64,000 nucleotides of DNA. It comes from Neopusillimonas maritima (lineage in GTDB: Bacteria > Pseudomonadota > Gammaproteobacteria > Burkholderiales > Burkholderiaceae_B). Both the position numbers and the translations under genes were made by a program. Shown piece after piece: positions 31,752-41,210 of this stretch; position 1 is the stretch's first letter, and each line of letters begins with the position of its first letter. The stretch lies in assembly GCF_040930455.2 (NCBI RefSeq), contig NZ_CP170494.1; one strand, written 5' to 3'. The notes under the pieces were generated by a model. It saw only the letters and a list, made by a program, of their open reading frames with translations, was not told the DNA's origin and ran no database searches.

Positions 31752-33020
31752 ATGGCCTATGAGTTTTGGATTGGTGCGCGTTATGCCGGTCTTGCCCGGG
31801 TGCGGGGCAGGTCGGGCCGACGCGACCGTTTTGTTTCTTTTATTGCGGCCAGTTCCATGGCCGGCATTGCGCTGGGTGTGGCGGCACTGATTATTGTTTT
31901 ATCGGTGATGAATGGGTTCCAGACCCAGGTTCGCGACCGCATGTTGTCTGTTTTGCCGCATATTGAACTATTTGTCCCCGGTGCTACGCCAATGCAATCG
32001 CTTGAGCAATGGCAGTCAATTGCCGCACAAGCGGCTGAAAATGACGCTGTCTCGGGAGCGGCGCCCTTTGTGTCGGCACAGGCTATGTTGGCGCGCGGCA
32101 GTACGCTGGTCGGCACGCAATTGCGGGGCGTCGACCCTTCGCAGGAACAGGCGGTGTCTGATTTACACGGGCAAATGATTGAGGGTGATTTATCTGCATT
32201 AACGCCAGGTAGTTTTGAAATTGTGTTGGGCAATCAATTGGCGCGATCACTCGGTGTTTTGGTGGGTGATGCCGTGATGGTTCTGGCAGCGCAAGGGTCG
32301 GTTTCGCCGGCGGGTTTCAGCCCCCGCATGCGTCAATTTACGGTTGCCGGTATTTACTCCTCCGGTTATTACGAATACGACGCCTCGCTGGCGTTTGTGA
32401 ATGTTGAAGATGCGGCACGGGTGTTTCGCGATAGTGGCGCTGCCGGCGTCCGCCTTCGAATTCATGACATGCAGCAGGCGCCACTTGTGGCGCGTGAGCT
32501 GGCCTTCGATATACAAGGGGTGGGGGCTCGCGATTGGACACAGAGTAATCGAACGTGGTTCGCCGCCGTGCAAACAGAAAAACGCATGATGTTTTTGATT
32601 TTGGCCCTGATTGTGGCTGTTGCCGCATTCAATCTGCTCTCGTCGCTAGTTATGGCGGTTAAAGACAAGCAGTCGGATATTGCGATTTTGCGAACACTCG
32701 GCGCCACACCCCGGGAGATTGGGCGTATCTTTTTAATTCAAGGGGCTTTGATTGGCGTGGTTGGCACAGTATTGGGGGTTGCACTGGGCATGTTGGTTGC
32801 CTATAACATCGACGTGATCGTCCCGTTTATTGAAAACCTGATGGGAATCGAGTTTTTGCCCCAACAAATCTATTTCATTAGTGAGTTGCCGTCGAATCCG
32901 CAAATGTCGGATATCGTCACTATTGCCCTTACCTCGCTGATTTTGTCGTTGTTGGCTACGTTGTATCCCAGTTGGCGGGCTTCACGCCTGCAACCGGCAA
33001 GGGTGTTGCGTCATGACTGA
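31752..33020 (+). CDS. lolC: Lipoprotein-releasing ABC transporter permease (LolC/E family)
   Basis: Inner-membrane permease that extracts lipoproteins for transfer to LolA. About 422 residues from ATG 31752, with AAAGGTGG nine bases upstream; the frame also has a GTG at 31740. Four membrane segments: about residues 22-45, and three in the C-terminal FtsX domain (MMFLILALIVAVAAFNLLSSL; a segment near GVVGTVLGVALGMLV; a last near IVTIALTSLILSLLATL). The periplasmic domain lies between the first two. lolD overlaps by 8 bases. Only one permease gene is present, so the transporter may be a LolF-like homodimer. Confidence 0.93.
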   Translation: MAYEFWIGARYAGLARVRGRSGRRDRFVSFIAASSMAGIALGVAALIIVLSVMNGFQTQVRDRMLSVLPHIELFVPGATPMQSLEQWQSIAAQAAENDAVSGAAPFVSAQAMLARGSTLVGTQLRGVDPSQEQAVSDLHGQMIEGDLSALTPGSFEIVLGNQLARSLGVLVGDAVMVLAAQGSVSPAGFSPRMRQFTVAGIYSSGYYEYDASLAFVNVEDAARVFRDSGAAGVRLRIHDMQQAPLVARELAFDIQGVGARDWTQSNRTWFAAVQTEKRMMFLILALIVAVAAFNLLSSLVMAVKDKQSDIAILRTLGATPREIGRIFLIQGALIGVVGTVLGVALGMLVAYNIDVIVPFIENLMGIEFLPQQIYFISELPSNPQMSDIVTIALTSLILSLLATLYPSWRASRLQPARVLRHD

Positions 33021-33750
33021 AACTGTTTCCAAACCTGTTCAGCCCGCCGTTTTATCGGCTCGCGACCTGGTTAAAAACTATGAAGAAGGCGGTTCCCGGG
33101 TTGAGGTACTGAGCGGGGTTAGCATTGAAGTGCACCCCGCTGAAATTGTGGCCATCGTGGGTGCTTCGGGGTCCGGAAAAAGTACCTTATTGCATATTTT
33201 GGGCTTGCTTGATTCCCCCTCTTCAGGGCAAGTCGTTATCGACGGTCGGGTGAGCACCGGGTTGTCGGAGGCACAGCGCAGTCAGGTCCGTAATCGAAAC
33301 TTGGGATTTGTGTATCAGTTCCATCATTTGCTGCCGGAGTTTACCGCGCTCGATAACGTGGCCATGCCGTTAATCGTACGCCGCCTTAGTCGCCCGGATG
33401 CCAGGCGGGCCGCGCATGAAATGCTCAAGCAAGTGGGGCTTGAAGCGCGTGAACGCCATTTCCCCGGTCAGTTGTCGGGGGGCGAGCGGCAGCGCGTGGC
33501 GCTGGCACGTGCGCTTGTCACGCAACCGGCTTGCGTGCTGGCCGATGAGCCCACCGGCAACCTCGATCGTCAAACCGCCAAAGCGATGTTCGATTTGCTG
33601 GTGCGGATTAATCGTGAATTGGGAACGGCATTTGCAATTGTGACGCATGATATTGAACTGGCTGCGCTGGCACATCGGCAGCTTTATATGGACAATGGTG
33701 TTTTGGTAGACGTTGCTGAATACAAAGCCAAACACAGTCATGCTAATTGA
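33013..33750 (+). CDS. lolD: Lipoprotein-releasing system ATPase LolD
   Basis: ABC ATPase that powers lipoprotein release. 245 residues. Walker A GASGSGKSTLLH, Q-loop YQFHHLLPEFTALDNV (the LolD/MacB-type motif), signature LSGGERQRVALARAL, Walker B CVLADEPTGNLD and the switch histidine in IVTHDIELAAL are all intact. It overlaps the permease by 8 bases and the TatD-like gene by 11 bases, so the three are likely translated in a coupled way. Confidence 0.96.
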   Translation: MTETVSKPVQPAVLSARDLVKNYEEGGSRVEVLSGVSIEVHPAEIVAIVGASGSGKSTLLHILGLLDSPSSGQVVIDGRVSTGLSEAQRSQVRNRNLGFVYQFHHLLPEFTALDNVAMPLIVRRLSRPDARRAAHEMLKQVGLEARERHFPGQLSGGERQRVALARALVTQPACVLADEPTGNLDRQTAKAMFDLLVRINRELGTAFAIVTHDIELAALAHRQLYMDNGVLVDVAEYKAKHSHAN

Positions 33751-34585
33751 TACCCATTGCCATCTCGATGCGACCGAATTCCTGCAAGATCGCTCAGAAG
33801 TCATTGAGCGCGCCCGGCATGCCGGTGTGGGGCACATAGTGATTCCGGCGGTTGAGGCGGGAAATTTTGAGGAGGTGCGTCAGTTAGCGCACGCTGTACC
33901 CGAGGCGGTTTATGCGCTGGGTATTCATCCTTTATTTGTCCCGCAAGCGGCACAAGAGGATTTGAACCGGCTTGAGGCCGCATTGACGGCCAACATTCAC
34001 GACCCCAAGCTGGTTGCCGTGGGTGAAATCGGCCTGGATTTTTTTGTACCTGAACTTCGCGTTCCGGCAATGGTCGATAAACAAACACGCTTTTATGAAG
34101 CACAGCTAGACCTTGCCGTGAAGTTTAATTTACCGGTTATTTTGCATGTGCGCCGTTCGCAAGACGCCTTGCTCAAAGGTTTGCGTCGGCGCCCGCTTAT
34201 TGGCGGGACAGCGCATGCATTCAATGGCAGCCTCCAGCAGGCGCAGCAGTTTATCGGCCTCGGTTTTGCGTTGGGAATTGGCGGCGCCATGACCTTTGAA
34301 CGCGCCTTGCGTATTCGCCGGCTGGCAACCCAATTGCCGCTGGAAAATTTGGTGCTGGAAACTGATGCACCCGATATTCCCCCTGCGTGGCTGGGAACAA
34401 AGGCCGACGTGACAAAAGACTCTGTTGCAAAGGGGGCGGCTCAACAATTACGCAACGAGCCCGCGCAGTTATGCCGGATTGCGCAAACTTTGGCCGGCTT
34501 GCGTGACATGTCGTTGAACGATATTGCCGCTGAAACCACACGTGCGGCGTACCGGGTGTTACCCCGGCTTGCCACTTTGTGTTAA
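33740..34585 (+). CDS. TatD-family metal-dependent hydrolase
   Basis: A TIM-barrel metallohydrolase related to TatD DNases. 281 residues from ATG 33740, inside the end of lolD; the conserved metal site MLIDTHCHLD begins at the first codon, which fixes the start. Other ligands: VGEIGLDFF (Glu), VILHVRRSQDALL (His), GGTAHAFNGS (His) and LETDAPDIPP (Asp). The family hydrolyses DNA ends or related substrates; the cellular role here is unknown. It converges on the monooxygenase gene with a four-base gap. Confidence 0.9.
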   Translation: MLIDTHCHLDATEFLQDRSEVIERARHAGVGHIVIPAVEAGNFEEVRQLAHAVPEAVYALGIHPLFVPQAAQEDLNRLEAALTANIHDPKLVAVGEIGLDFFVPELRVPAMVDKQTRFYEAQLDLAVKFNLPVILHVRRSQDALLKGLRRRPLIGGTAHAFNGSLQQAQQFIGLGFALGIGGAMTFERALRIRRLATQLPLENLVLETDAPDIPPAWLGTKADVTKDSVAKGAAQQLRNEPAQLCRIAQTLAGLRDMSLNDIAAETTRAAYRVLPRLATLC

Positions 34586-34589
34586 TTGT

Positions 34590-35837
34590 TTAGCTTCGTT
34601 TCAGTGCTTTCGGGTCGAACCCGGCCAAACGTTTGTAACGCAGCGACACCGCCTCAAGCTCTTCATAGCTGACCACATCATGAATGTGATTGAAGCCGTT
34701 CGGGGCCCGCTCATGCGCCATTTGCATAACTTGTTCCGGCCCATTCAGACGATTGCGCAGGATAATGCCCGTGGTGGGTGGTAAGCGGTCGGCTTCGTAT
34801 TCCTTCAGAACGTGCTCGAGCCTGGCGCCCGGGCGATCGTGTGCATTGCGTAAATGATCAGCCAGGCAACGGGCGTCGAGAATGGCTTGCGCAGAACCGT
34901 TTGAGCCGATAGGGTACAAAGGATGCGCGGCGTCGCCCATGAGCGTTGTTCGTTGGAATGACCATCGCGGCAACGGGTTCTTGTCGACCAAGGGAAATTC
35001 ATACACTGCAGCAGCCTGGTCAATGAGTGCCGGGATGTCGATCCAGTCCCATTTCCAGCTTTGGAAGGGGCCACGGAAAACGCTCTGGTCTACTTTACGG
35101 TTCCAATCGGTGCTGGACGGCTGCTCGCCAACCGTCAGTTCTGCAATCCAGTTAACGGCACAGAGTCCTTCAGGGGTATTCGGGTCGAGAATGGGATACG
35201 CGACGAATTTTTCATCCTGGTAGCCGGCCATAAACATGGTGCGCCCATCCAGGAAGGGTTGGGTGTAACTCACTGCGCGCCATAGAATACGCCCGGAAAA
35301 CTGAAATTCGTCGTTAGCCGGATAGAAAAATTTACGTACGGCCGAATGGATGCCGTCGGCGCCAACCAGAATGTCGCCGCGCACATTGTGATGTTCACCC
35401 GTTTGGCGCTCAATAAAGGTCGCGGTGACGCCCTGGTCGTCTTGAGTGAGTTCCGTAAACGTCATGCCGGTGTGGATGCATCCGGCACCCAAGCGCTCTT
35501 CAACAGCCTGGGCAAGCAGCATTTGCAACCGACCGCGATGAATGGAAAGTTGTGGCACCGGATAACCCGCCGCCATGCCGCGGGGCTCCTGCCAGATGCT
35601 TTGTCCGAACTTGTTGTAGTAGTGCAGGGCGGAGGTTTGCACCGCGTTACCGGCCAAGGTGTCCAGTAGCCCGAGCTGGTCCATTTCATTGGCAGCATGG
35701 GGTAGAAGATTAATACCGACCCCTAGTGGCTTGAGTTCCGGCACGCTTTCATAAAGCTCACATTCAATGCCGCGTTGGTGCAACATCAGTGCCAGCGTTA
35801 AACCTCCAATTCCTGCTCCAGCAATAATAACTTTCAA
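34590..35837 (-). CDS. FAD-dependent monooxygenase (salicylate hydroxylase-like flavoprotein)
   Basis: Group A flavin monooxygenase fold, 415 residues. The Rossmann motif IIAGAGIGGLTLALMLHQRG is at the N-terminus, the DG motif in DILVGADGIHSAVRKF, and the second FAD motif in LMGDAAHPLYPIGSNGSAQAILDARCLA. Such enzymes hydroxylate aromatic rings using NAD(P)H and oxygen; related members act in phenazine, salicylate or ubiquinone metabolism. It stands alone between convergent tatD-like and the comEC region, with no pathway neighbours, so the substrate cannot be assigned. It is distinct from the partial monooxygenase at the end of the window. Confidence 0.83.
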   Translation of the reverse strand: MKVIIAGAGIGGLTLALMLHQRGIECELYESVPELKPLGVGINLLPHAANEMDQLGLLDTLAGNAVQTSALHYYNKFGQSIWQEPRGMAAGYPVPQLSIHRGRLQMLLAQAVEERLGAGCIHTGMTFTELTQDDQGVTATFIERQTGEHHNVRGDILVGADGIHSAVRKFFYPANDEFQFSGRILWRAVSYTQPFLDGRTMFMAGYQDEKFVAYPILDPNTPEGLCAVNWIAELTVGEQPSSTDWNRKVDQSVFRGPFQSWKWDWIDIPALIDQAAAVYEFPLVDKNPLPRWSFQRTTLMGDAAHPLYPIGSNGSAQAILDARCLADHLRNAHDRPGARLEHVLKEYEADRLPPTTGIILRNRLNGPEQVMQMAHERAPNGFNHIHDVVSYEELEAVSLRYKRLAGFDPKALKRS

Positions 35838-35969
35838 GATCGTTCTCCGTTTGTGCCCGCGAAATCATAACAAAAACAAGTCGTAGTTATGCCTGTGCTG
35901 GTTAAGTGTCTATTGTTCCCCGGTCTTGAATGAGTACCGCTAGCCTGTGTTTATTTGCGGAGAGTCTCG

Positions 35970-38498
35970 TTGCGGGGTCGCTTTGTTGCGCTTGCCATGC
36001 TGTGTGCGGCTGGTCTTGTCCAGCTATTGTCGTTGTTGCCGGCATTAACGGTGCAGGGAGTTTTTTTGGGCGCCCTGAGTGTGCTGACGGCTTTGTTTCG
36101 TGTGTTGGTGCGTCGCAAATGCTCATGGTCGCGCCCGTGTGCAACTGTATTGCTGGTGCTGTGGGCATTTGGCGCTACCTTCACTTACGTTGTATGGCGC
36201 GCAGAAGCGCGTTTGCACGACCGTTTGGCGTTGTCGAATGAAAATCTGGTGTCGCGTGTTGAACTGCGTGTTGCCGGCTTGCCGCGTATCAAGTCACGAA
36301 GTCGCCAGTTTGAGGCTGAAGTACTGTCGTCCCGGCCTTCCGGTGTTCCGTCGCGCATTATGGTGAATTGGGGAGCCAAAGGTTACGCCGGACCTTATGC
36401 CGACGAGCAAGGCGAGGTTGCTCAGTTCCCGGAAATCATTCCCGGACAGGTTTGGAAAATGGCGTTGATATTGAAAACGCCTCATGGGGCACGTAACCCG
36501 CATGGTTTTGACTATGAAGCCTATGTGTTTGCCGATGGCATTCGCGCCCTGGGGCGCGTGCGGGGTAACCCCCGATATTTAAGGGATGAAGGTTGGGCGG
36601 GGCTCGCGGTTTCGGCGCAGCGTGCGCGTTATTACGTGCGCAAGGCGATGCTGCCCTTTGTGGAAAATAAATCTTACGGCGCGGTGCTGCTGGCGCTCAC
36701 CATTGGTGATCAGGCCAGTGTGGGTGCAAACGATTGGATTATTTTTAATCGTAGCGGTATTACTCACTTGGTTAGCATTAGTGGCAGTCACATCACGATG
36801 ATTGCAGCCGTTGGGGGGTTGGCGGTGTTTTGGCTTTGGCGGCGATTGCGTTGGCGCGGGGTCGGTTTGTCGGAATATATCCCGGCACGTATGGCGGCGG
36901 CGGTGGTGGCGTTGACGATTGCCTGGCTGTACTGTTTGTTGGCTGGTTGGGGTGTCCCCGCGCGACGAACCTTTCTTATGCTGTCGGTTATTGGTGCCGC
37001 CCAGTTTTTGCGTGTTCCGTTATCTGCGTCCCGCTTGCTAAGTGCGGTAGCCGTTATTGTGGTGTTGCTCGACCCATGGGCGTTGCTGGCCAGCGGGTTC
37101 TGGTTGTCGTTCGGGGCAGTTGCGATTTTGTTGGCCAGCGCTGCCTGGTGGGGTCGATTTCTGAGTAATGAGCGCGGCTCGCGTTATCAAACTGTCTGCC
37201 GGGCTGCAATTTCAATAACGTGTCTGCAAATGGCCATTACGGTGGGCTTGATGCCGGCGCTTGCGCTCATTTTCCACGAGGTGTCGGTTGTCTCACCATT
37301 GGTGAATGCTTACGCTATTCCGATTATTAGTTTTATTGTGACACCCTTGGCACTTCTACTGGCTTTGTTTGCTTTGTTGCAAGTGCTGGTTCCGGCTTTT
37401 GCCGGATTGTGTTTCGGTATTTCATGGTTTGCCCATACTGCCTTTAACGCAATGATGCAGCCAACTGTTTGGTTGGCTGAGTTGCCCTGGGCGAGTTTCA
37501 CCGTTGCAGCGGCACCGATATCTCTGACCGTGCTTGCTTTGCTTGGCATTGTGCTGGCCATTGCACCTTATGGGTTTCCATTGCGGTCAATGGGCTGGCT
37601 TTTGATGTTACCGGCGCTGACCTGGCAACCGACCCGCCCGGCGGCGGGGGAGTGGGCACTGTACGCGTTGGATGTTGGTCAAGGCAGCGCCCTCGTCGTA
37701 CAAACGGCGGAGCACGTATTATTGTTTGATAGCGGGTTGCGTCATAGTGCCCAGTCGGACCAGGGAATACGAACGATCGTGCCTTTTTTGCGTGCGTTGG
37801 GTGAGCGCAAACTCGATATTATGATCGTATCGCATTCGGATATTGATCACGCAGGGGGAGTGCGCTCGGTACTGGAGAACACCAAAGTGGAGCAGTCGTT
37901 TTCGTCGTTTCCTTTAGGTCGTTATCTGTCTATTGAGGCGGGCCGTTTAAAGCAGCCTTTTTTGCAGGAGAATGCACCGTTGGCGCAGTCACCCTGCCGC
38001 TACGGCACGAGTTGGACAATGGACGGCGTGACATTTTCCTTTTTATGGCCGCTGAAACACAACGTCTCGGCGCGGGCGGGTTCAAAAGTGCGTAATGCCG
38101 CCTCTTGCGTGTTGCGCATTCAGGGTGCCTATCACGCCGCCTTATTGCCCGGCGACATTGGTAAGGCCGAAGAAAATGCGTTGGTTGATCGTGGTATGCC
38201 GCGCGTTGATGTGATGGTTGCTCCCCATCATGGTTCGGGGAAATCCTCTACGCCGGCGTTTGTGTCAGCCAGTGGCGCTCGTCATGTTTTGACTCAGGTT
38301 GGCCTTATGAACCGCTATGGTCATCCCGCGCCACAAACTGTGGCCCGCTGGCGGCGTGAAGGGGCGCGGGTGTGGCGCTCGGATCGCGACGGTGCCGTTA
38401 CGGTGCAGTCACGTCAAAGCGGTTTAGTGGTGCAGTCGGAACGTCAATTACAACGCCGTTACTGGCAACACACAATGCCTAATGTGACCCCACAATAG
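35970..38498 (+). CDS. comEC: DNA internalisation competence protein ComEC/Rec2
   Basis: Inner-membrane channel for DNA uptake in natural transformation. About 842 residues, full length for the family: an N-terminal DUF4131-like part, the competence domain with many hydrophobic segments (residues about 215-560; SGSHITMIAAVGGL), and a C-terminal metallo-beta-lactamase domain (ALDVGQGSALVVQT; HSDIDHAGG; MVAPHHGSGKSS). The start is uncertain: TTG 35970 has GGAGAG five bases upstream, TTG 35955 and ATG 35997 are in frame. An intact comEC suggests, but does not prove, competence. Confidence 0.93.
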   Translation: MRGRFVALAMLCAAGLVQLLSLLPALTVQGVFLGALSVLTALFRVLVRRKCSWSRPCATVLLVLWAFGATFTYVVWRAEARLHDRLALSNENLVSRVELRVAGLPRIKSRSRQFEAEVLSSRPSGVPSRIMVNWGAKGYAGPYADEQGEVAQFPEIIPGQVWKMALILKTPHGARNPHGFDYEAYVFADGIRALGRVRGNPRYLRDEGWAGLAVSAQRARYYVRKAMLPFVENKSYGAVLLALTIGDQASVGANDWIIFNRSGITHLVSISGSHITMIAAVGGLAVFWLWRRLRWRGVGLSEYIPARMAAAVVALTIAWLYCLLAGWGVPARRTFLMLSVIGAAQFLRVPLSASRLLSAVAVIVVLLDPWALLASGFWLSFGAVAILLASAAWWGRFLSNERGSRYQTVCRAAISITCLQMAITVGLMPALALIFHEVSVVSPLVNAYAIPIISFIVTPLALLLALFALLQVLVPAFAGLCFGISWFAHTAFNAMMQPTVWLAELPWASFTVAAAPISLTVLALLGIVLAIAPYGFPLRSMGWLLMLPALTWQPTRPAAGEWALYALDVGQGSALVVQTAEHVLLFDSGLRHSAQSDQGIRTIVPFLRALGERKLDIMIVSHSDIDHAGGVRSVLENTKVEQSFSSFPLGRYLSIEAGRLKQPFLQENAPLAQSPCRYGTSWTMDGVTFSFLWPLKHNVSARAGSKVRNAASCVLRIQGAYHAALLPGDIGKAEENALVDRGMPRVDVMVAPHHGSGKSSTPAFVSASGARHVLTQVGLMNRYGHPAPQTVARWRREGARVWRSDRDGAVTVQSRQSGLVVQSERQLQRRYWQHTMPNVTPQ

Positions 38499-38519
38499 GT
38501 CACAGCAGGGTTCGCTACA

Positions 38520-39395
38520 ATGATGTTTGTTTCCCCCTCCGAATTGAAAATGAATCTTTTGGAAGTCAACGCCGATTTGCATTGCCACTCCAGCCAGTCC
38601 GACGGAGTGCTGGATCCGCGCGAATTGGCGCTGCGCGCCGCTCGGCAAGGGGTGCAAGTCTGGTCGCTGACGGATCACGATGAACTGTCTGGTTTAACTG
38701 CGGCAGGAGCTGCCGCCAATGAGCAGGGACTGCAGTTTATCCCCGGCGTGGAAGTTTCGGTCACCTGGATGAATCGTACGATTCATATTGTTGGGTTGAA
38801 TATTGATCCGGCGAATATCCAATTGGTGAACGGTTTGCAAGAGGTACGGCGGCGGCGGGCTGATCGCGCGCGGGCAATGGGCGATAAGCTTGAAAAACTT
38901 GGTTTTCCCGGTTGCTACGAAGGGGCTTTGAGCTATGCCGGCAATGCGTTGTTGCTGAGTCGTACGCATTTTGCCCGTTTCATGCTGGACCAAGGTTATT
39001 GCAAGCGGTTGCAACAAGTATTCGATTCATATCTGGGTGAGGGAAAGCCCGGCTTTGTGGGGGTGCAGTGGGCATCGCTGCAACAAGCTTTGGGCTGGAT
39101 TCATGCAGCAGGCGGTGTGGCCGTGGTGGCGCATCCGGGTCGTTATCGGTTTTCCTCAACCCAATTCAGCGAGTTGTTTGACGCTTTCCGCGACTTGGGC
39201 GGCCAGGCTATTGAGGTGGTAACGGGTAGCCATTATCCCGAACAATATATTGAATATGCCAAAATTGCGCGACGCTATGGCTTTCTTGCATCGCGCGGCT
39301 CCGACTTTCACAGCCCTGAGGAAAGCCGAATTGATCTTGGCCAATTACCTCAGTTGCCGTCGGGGGTTGAGCCGGTTTGGTCGGCCTGGTTATAA
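38520..39395 (+). CDS. PHP-domain phosphatase (3',5'-nucleoside bisphosphate phosphatase type)
   Basis: Trinuclear metal phosphatase of the YciV/RnmA group, known in other bacteria to hydrolyse 3',5'-bisphosphates and 5' ends of short RNA. 291 residues. Metal motifs: ADLHCHSSQSDG, SLTDHDELSG, PGVEVSVTW, VVAHPGRYRF and SRGSDFHSPEES. ATG 38520 or 38550 may be the start; the second lies closer to the conserved core. It follows comEC by 21 bases and its last 46 bases overlap the convergent membrane-protein gene. Confidence 0.87.
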   Translation: MMFVSPSELKMNLLEVNADLHCHSSQSDGVLDPRELALRAARQGVQVWSLTDHDELSGLTAAGAAANEQGLQFIPGVEVSVTWMNRTIHIVGLNIDPANIQLVNGLQEVRRRRADRARAMGDKLEKLGFPGCYEGALSYAGNALLLSRTHFARFMLDQGYCKRLQQVFDSYLGEGKPGFVGVQWASLQQALGWIHAAGGVAVVAHPGRYRFSSTQFSELFDAFRDLGGQAIEVVTGSHYPEQYIEYAKIARRYGFLASRGSDFHSPEESRIDLGQLPQLPSGVEPVWSAWL

Positions 39396-40150
39396 GCCGG
39401 GCGTCCAAAAATGCTCATGTAAGTAGGGTAGAAGCTGCAATACAGAATGGCGGCGATCACCAGGTTAATTGGTGTCATAATCAACTGAGTTATCGTGGCC
39501 GATAGCCCAGAGGCAGCCAAGACATCTCCCAGTGTTTGAGCAACGAAAAACAGCCCGATCCAGGTAGCGCCGTACAACATGAAAGGAAACTTGTTTCTCC
39601 AGCATGCAACCATGGAGAAGAACAATGCTTGCGACATTTTCAGGCGATGCCAGCCAATAAGCGCCGGGGCATGCCAGAATAGTGCTGAGATAAGAATATA
39701 GAGCAAGCCGAACGTTAGAAATGGGCCTTGAATGGCGGAAAGCAGTGCCGTTTCATCGAAAGACTCGTTATTCAATGCGGCCATGATCTGATCGAGAAAG
39801 GGCAAGGTGGCAATAAAGCCGGCCGCCAGGCAGCAGGCCAGGTAAGCCAACCCCAACCGGATGAGCCCTGCACGCGCTTGCGCGTCTTTTAAGGGTATGA
39901 GCCACATGCCTGGCTGCATGGGGCGACCTGCCTCAATTTGGCGACATGCGTTCAGTGTGATGTAGGTTAAGGAAGGCATCGCTGCAATTAGGAAAACCTG
40001 GCCAAATAGGGGTATGAGATAGGTGAGCGTAATGAGCAGACCTGTCATCAGGCTCCAGAAAAACATGGCTAATGGTTGGCGCCGGAAAAGATTGAACCCG
40101 TCGATAATCCATTGCCATCCGGCAGTGATCGGAAGTATGGCCGCTTGCAT
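39350..40150 (-). CDS. Multi-pass membrane protein of the BPSS1780 type
   Basis: 266 residues with about six hydrophobic segments (near 24-45, 47-68, 95-118, 140-165, 185-205 and 215-240). The N-terminal part (AGWQWIIDGFNLFRRQPLAMFFWSL is split over residues 10-35) resembles membrane proteins annotated as the BPSS1780 family in Burkholderiales. No catalytic motif seen. It starts two bases after homoserine kinase, so the two are cotranscribed, which need not mean a shared role. The C-terminus overlaps the PHP gene on the other strand. Function unknown. Confidence 0.75.
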   Translation of the reverse strand: MQAAILPITAGWQWIIDGFNLFRRQPLAMFFWSLMTGLLITLTYLIPLFGQVFLIAAMPSLTYITLNACRQIEAGRPMQPGMWLIPLKDAQARAGLIRLGLAYLACCLAAGFIATLPFLDQIMAALNNESFDETALLSAIQGPFLTFGLLYILISALFWHAPALIGWHRLKMSQALFFSMVACWRNKFPFMLYGATWIGLFFVAQTLGDVLAASGLSATITQLIMTPINLVIAAILYCSFYPTYMSIFGRPAYNQADQTGSTPDGN

Positions 40151-40152
40151 TG

Positions 40153-41133
40153 TTACGTTGTTACTTTAGGTAGTTCTGGGTTATTGCCGTTGCGCCGGGC
40201 CTGAAGCACGATTTCGAAATGGCGTGGGTCGTGTGGCTTGAGTGTCTGTGCAGGTCGGGGCAGAAAATAATCGTATAGGCGTGACACCCAAAAACGTAAT
40301 GCAGCCGCCTGGAGAACGAGTGGCCAAGCGTGTTGTTCCGCTTCAGTGAATGGTCGAATTTCGGCGTAGGCCTGCAACCAGGCCGTTGTTTTTCCCATAT
40401 CAAATTCACCGGTATTGCGGTGTATGCACCAGTCATTGATGCTTACTGCCACATCAAAGAGCCATGTGTCGCAACCGGCAAAGTAAAAATCGATCAGGCC
40501 GCCCATTCGAGGTTGTTCATATGTGCCATCGAATAGCACGTTGTCGCGAAACAAGTCGCAATGTGCCGGACCATAAGGAAGGCTTTGATAAAGCTCAGTT
40601 TGGGCAAATTCTGATTGTTCTTTTAATACGGTTTGAATAAGCGTGTTTTGTACCGGTGTTAGAAAAGTGAGCAGTTTGGGAATGGTTTCCTGCCACCACG
40701 ATAGCCCCCTTAAATTGGGTTGGTGCATGGGAAATGAAGCACCTGCTAAATGTGTTTGCGCCAATGTTTGGCCGGCCAATCTGCAATGGCGCTCGCTGGG
40801 GTCGGGCTCGTAGCCGCCGGACAGGCGCGTTACGATTGCGCAGGGCTTGCCGTGCAGCGTCGTTAAACGCCGCCCTTGCTTGCTGGTTTGCGGCTCCGGT
40901 ACGGGAATATGGCGTTCGGCCAAATGGTGCATCAGTTCGATATAAAACGGCAACTGTTCAAAGGTAAGTACTTCAAACACGGTAAGAACATATTCCCCGC
41001 CTGTGGTGCTCAGAAAATAATTGGTGTTTTCGATTCCGGCGGTAATTCCTCGAAGAGAAACCAGCTTACCCAAGTTGAACTGGGTTAATAATGTTTCTGC
41101 ATCGGCTTCGGATACGGGGGTAAATACGGCCAT
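40153..41133 (-). CDS. thrB: Homoserine kinase (aminoglycoside phosphotransferase fold)
   Basis: Phosphorylates homoserine in threonine synthesis. 326 residues of the APH-like, not GHMP-like, homoserine kinase type common in betaproteobacteria and pseudomonads. The N-terminus (MAVFTPVSEADAETLLTQFNLG ... GITAGIENTNYFL) is typical. The kinase loop reads GPAHCDLFRDNVLFDG and the metal-binding Asp lies in GGLIDFYFAGCD. It is upstream of the membrane-protein gene on the same strand and away from other thr genes. The symbol follows common usage. Confidence 0.9.
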   Translation of the reverse strand: MAVFTPVSEADAETLLTQFNLGKLVSLRGITAGIENTNYFLSTTGGEYVLTVFEVLTFEQLPFYIELMHHLAERHIPVPEPQTSKQGRRLTTLHGKPCAIVTRLSGGYEPDPSERHCRLAGQTLAQTHLAGASFPMHQPNLRGLSWWQETIPKLLTFLTPVQNTLIQTVLKEQSEFAQTELYQSLPYGPAHCDLFRDNVLFDGTYEQPRMGGLIDFYFAGCDTWLFDVAVSINDWCIHRNTGEFDMGKTTAWLQAYAEIRPFTEAEQHAWPLVLQAAALRFWVSRLYDYFLPRPAQTLKPHDPRHFEIVLQARRNGNNPELPKVTT

Positions 41134-41210
41134 GTCACCACGAATAATTCAGACATAAAGGTCTGATTTTAGACTACGGCGCAAGATCGTGTAGAGATGT
41201 CCGCGTTAAA

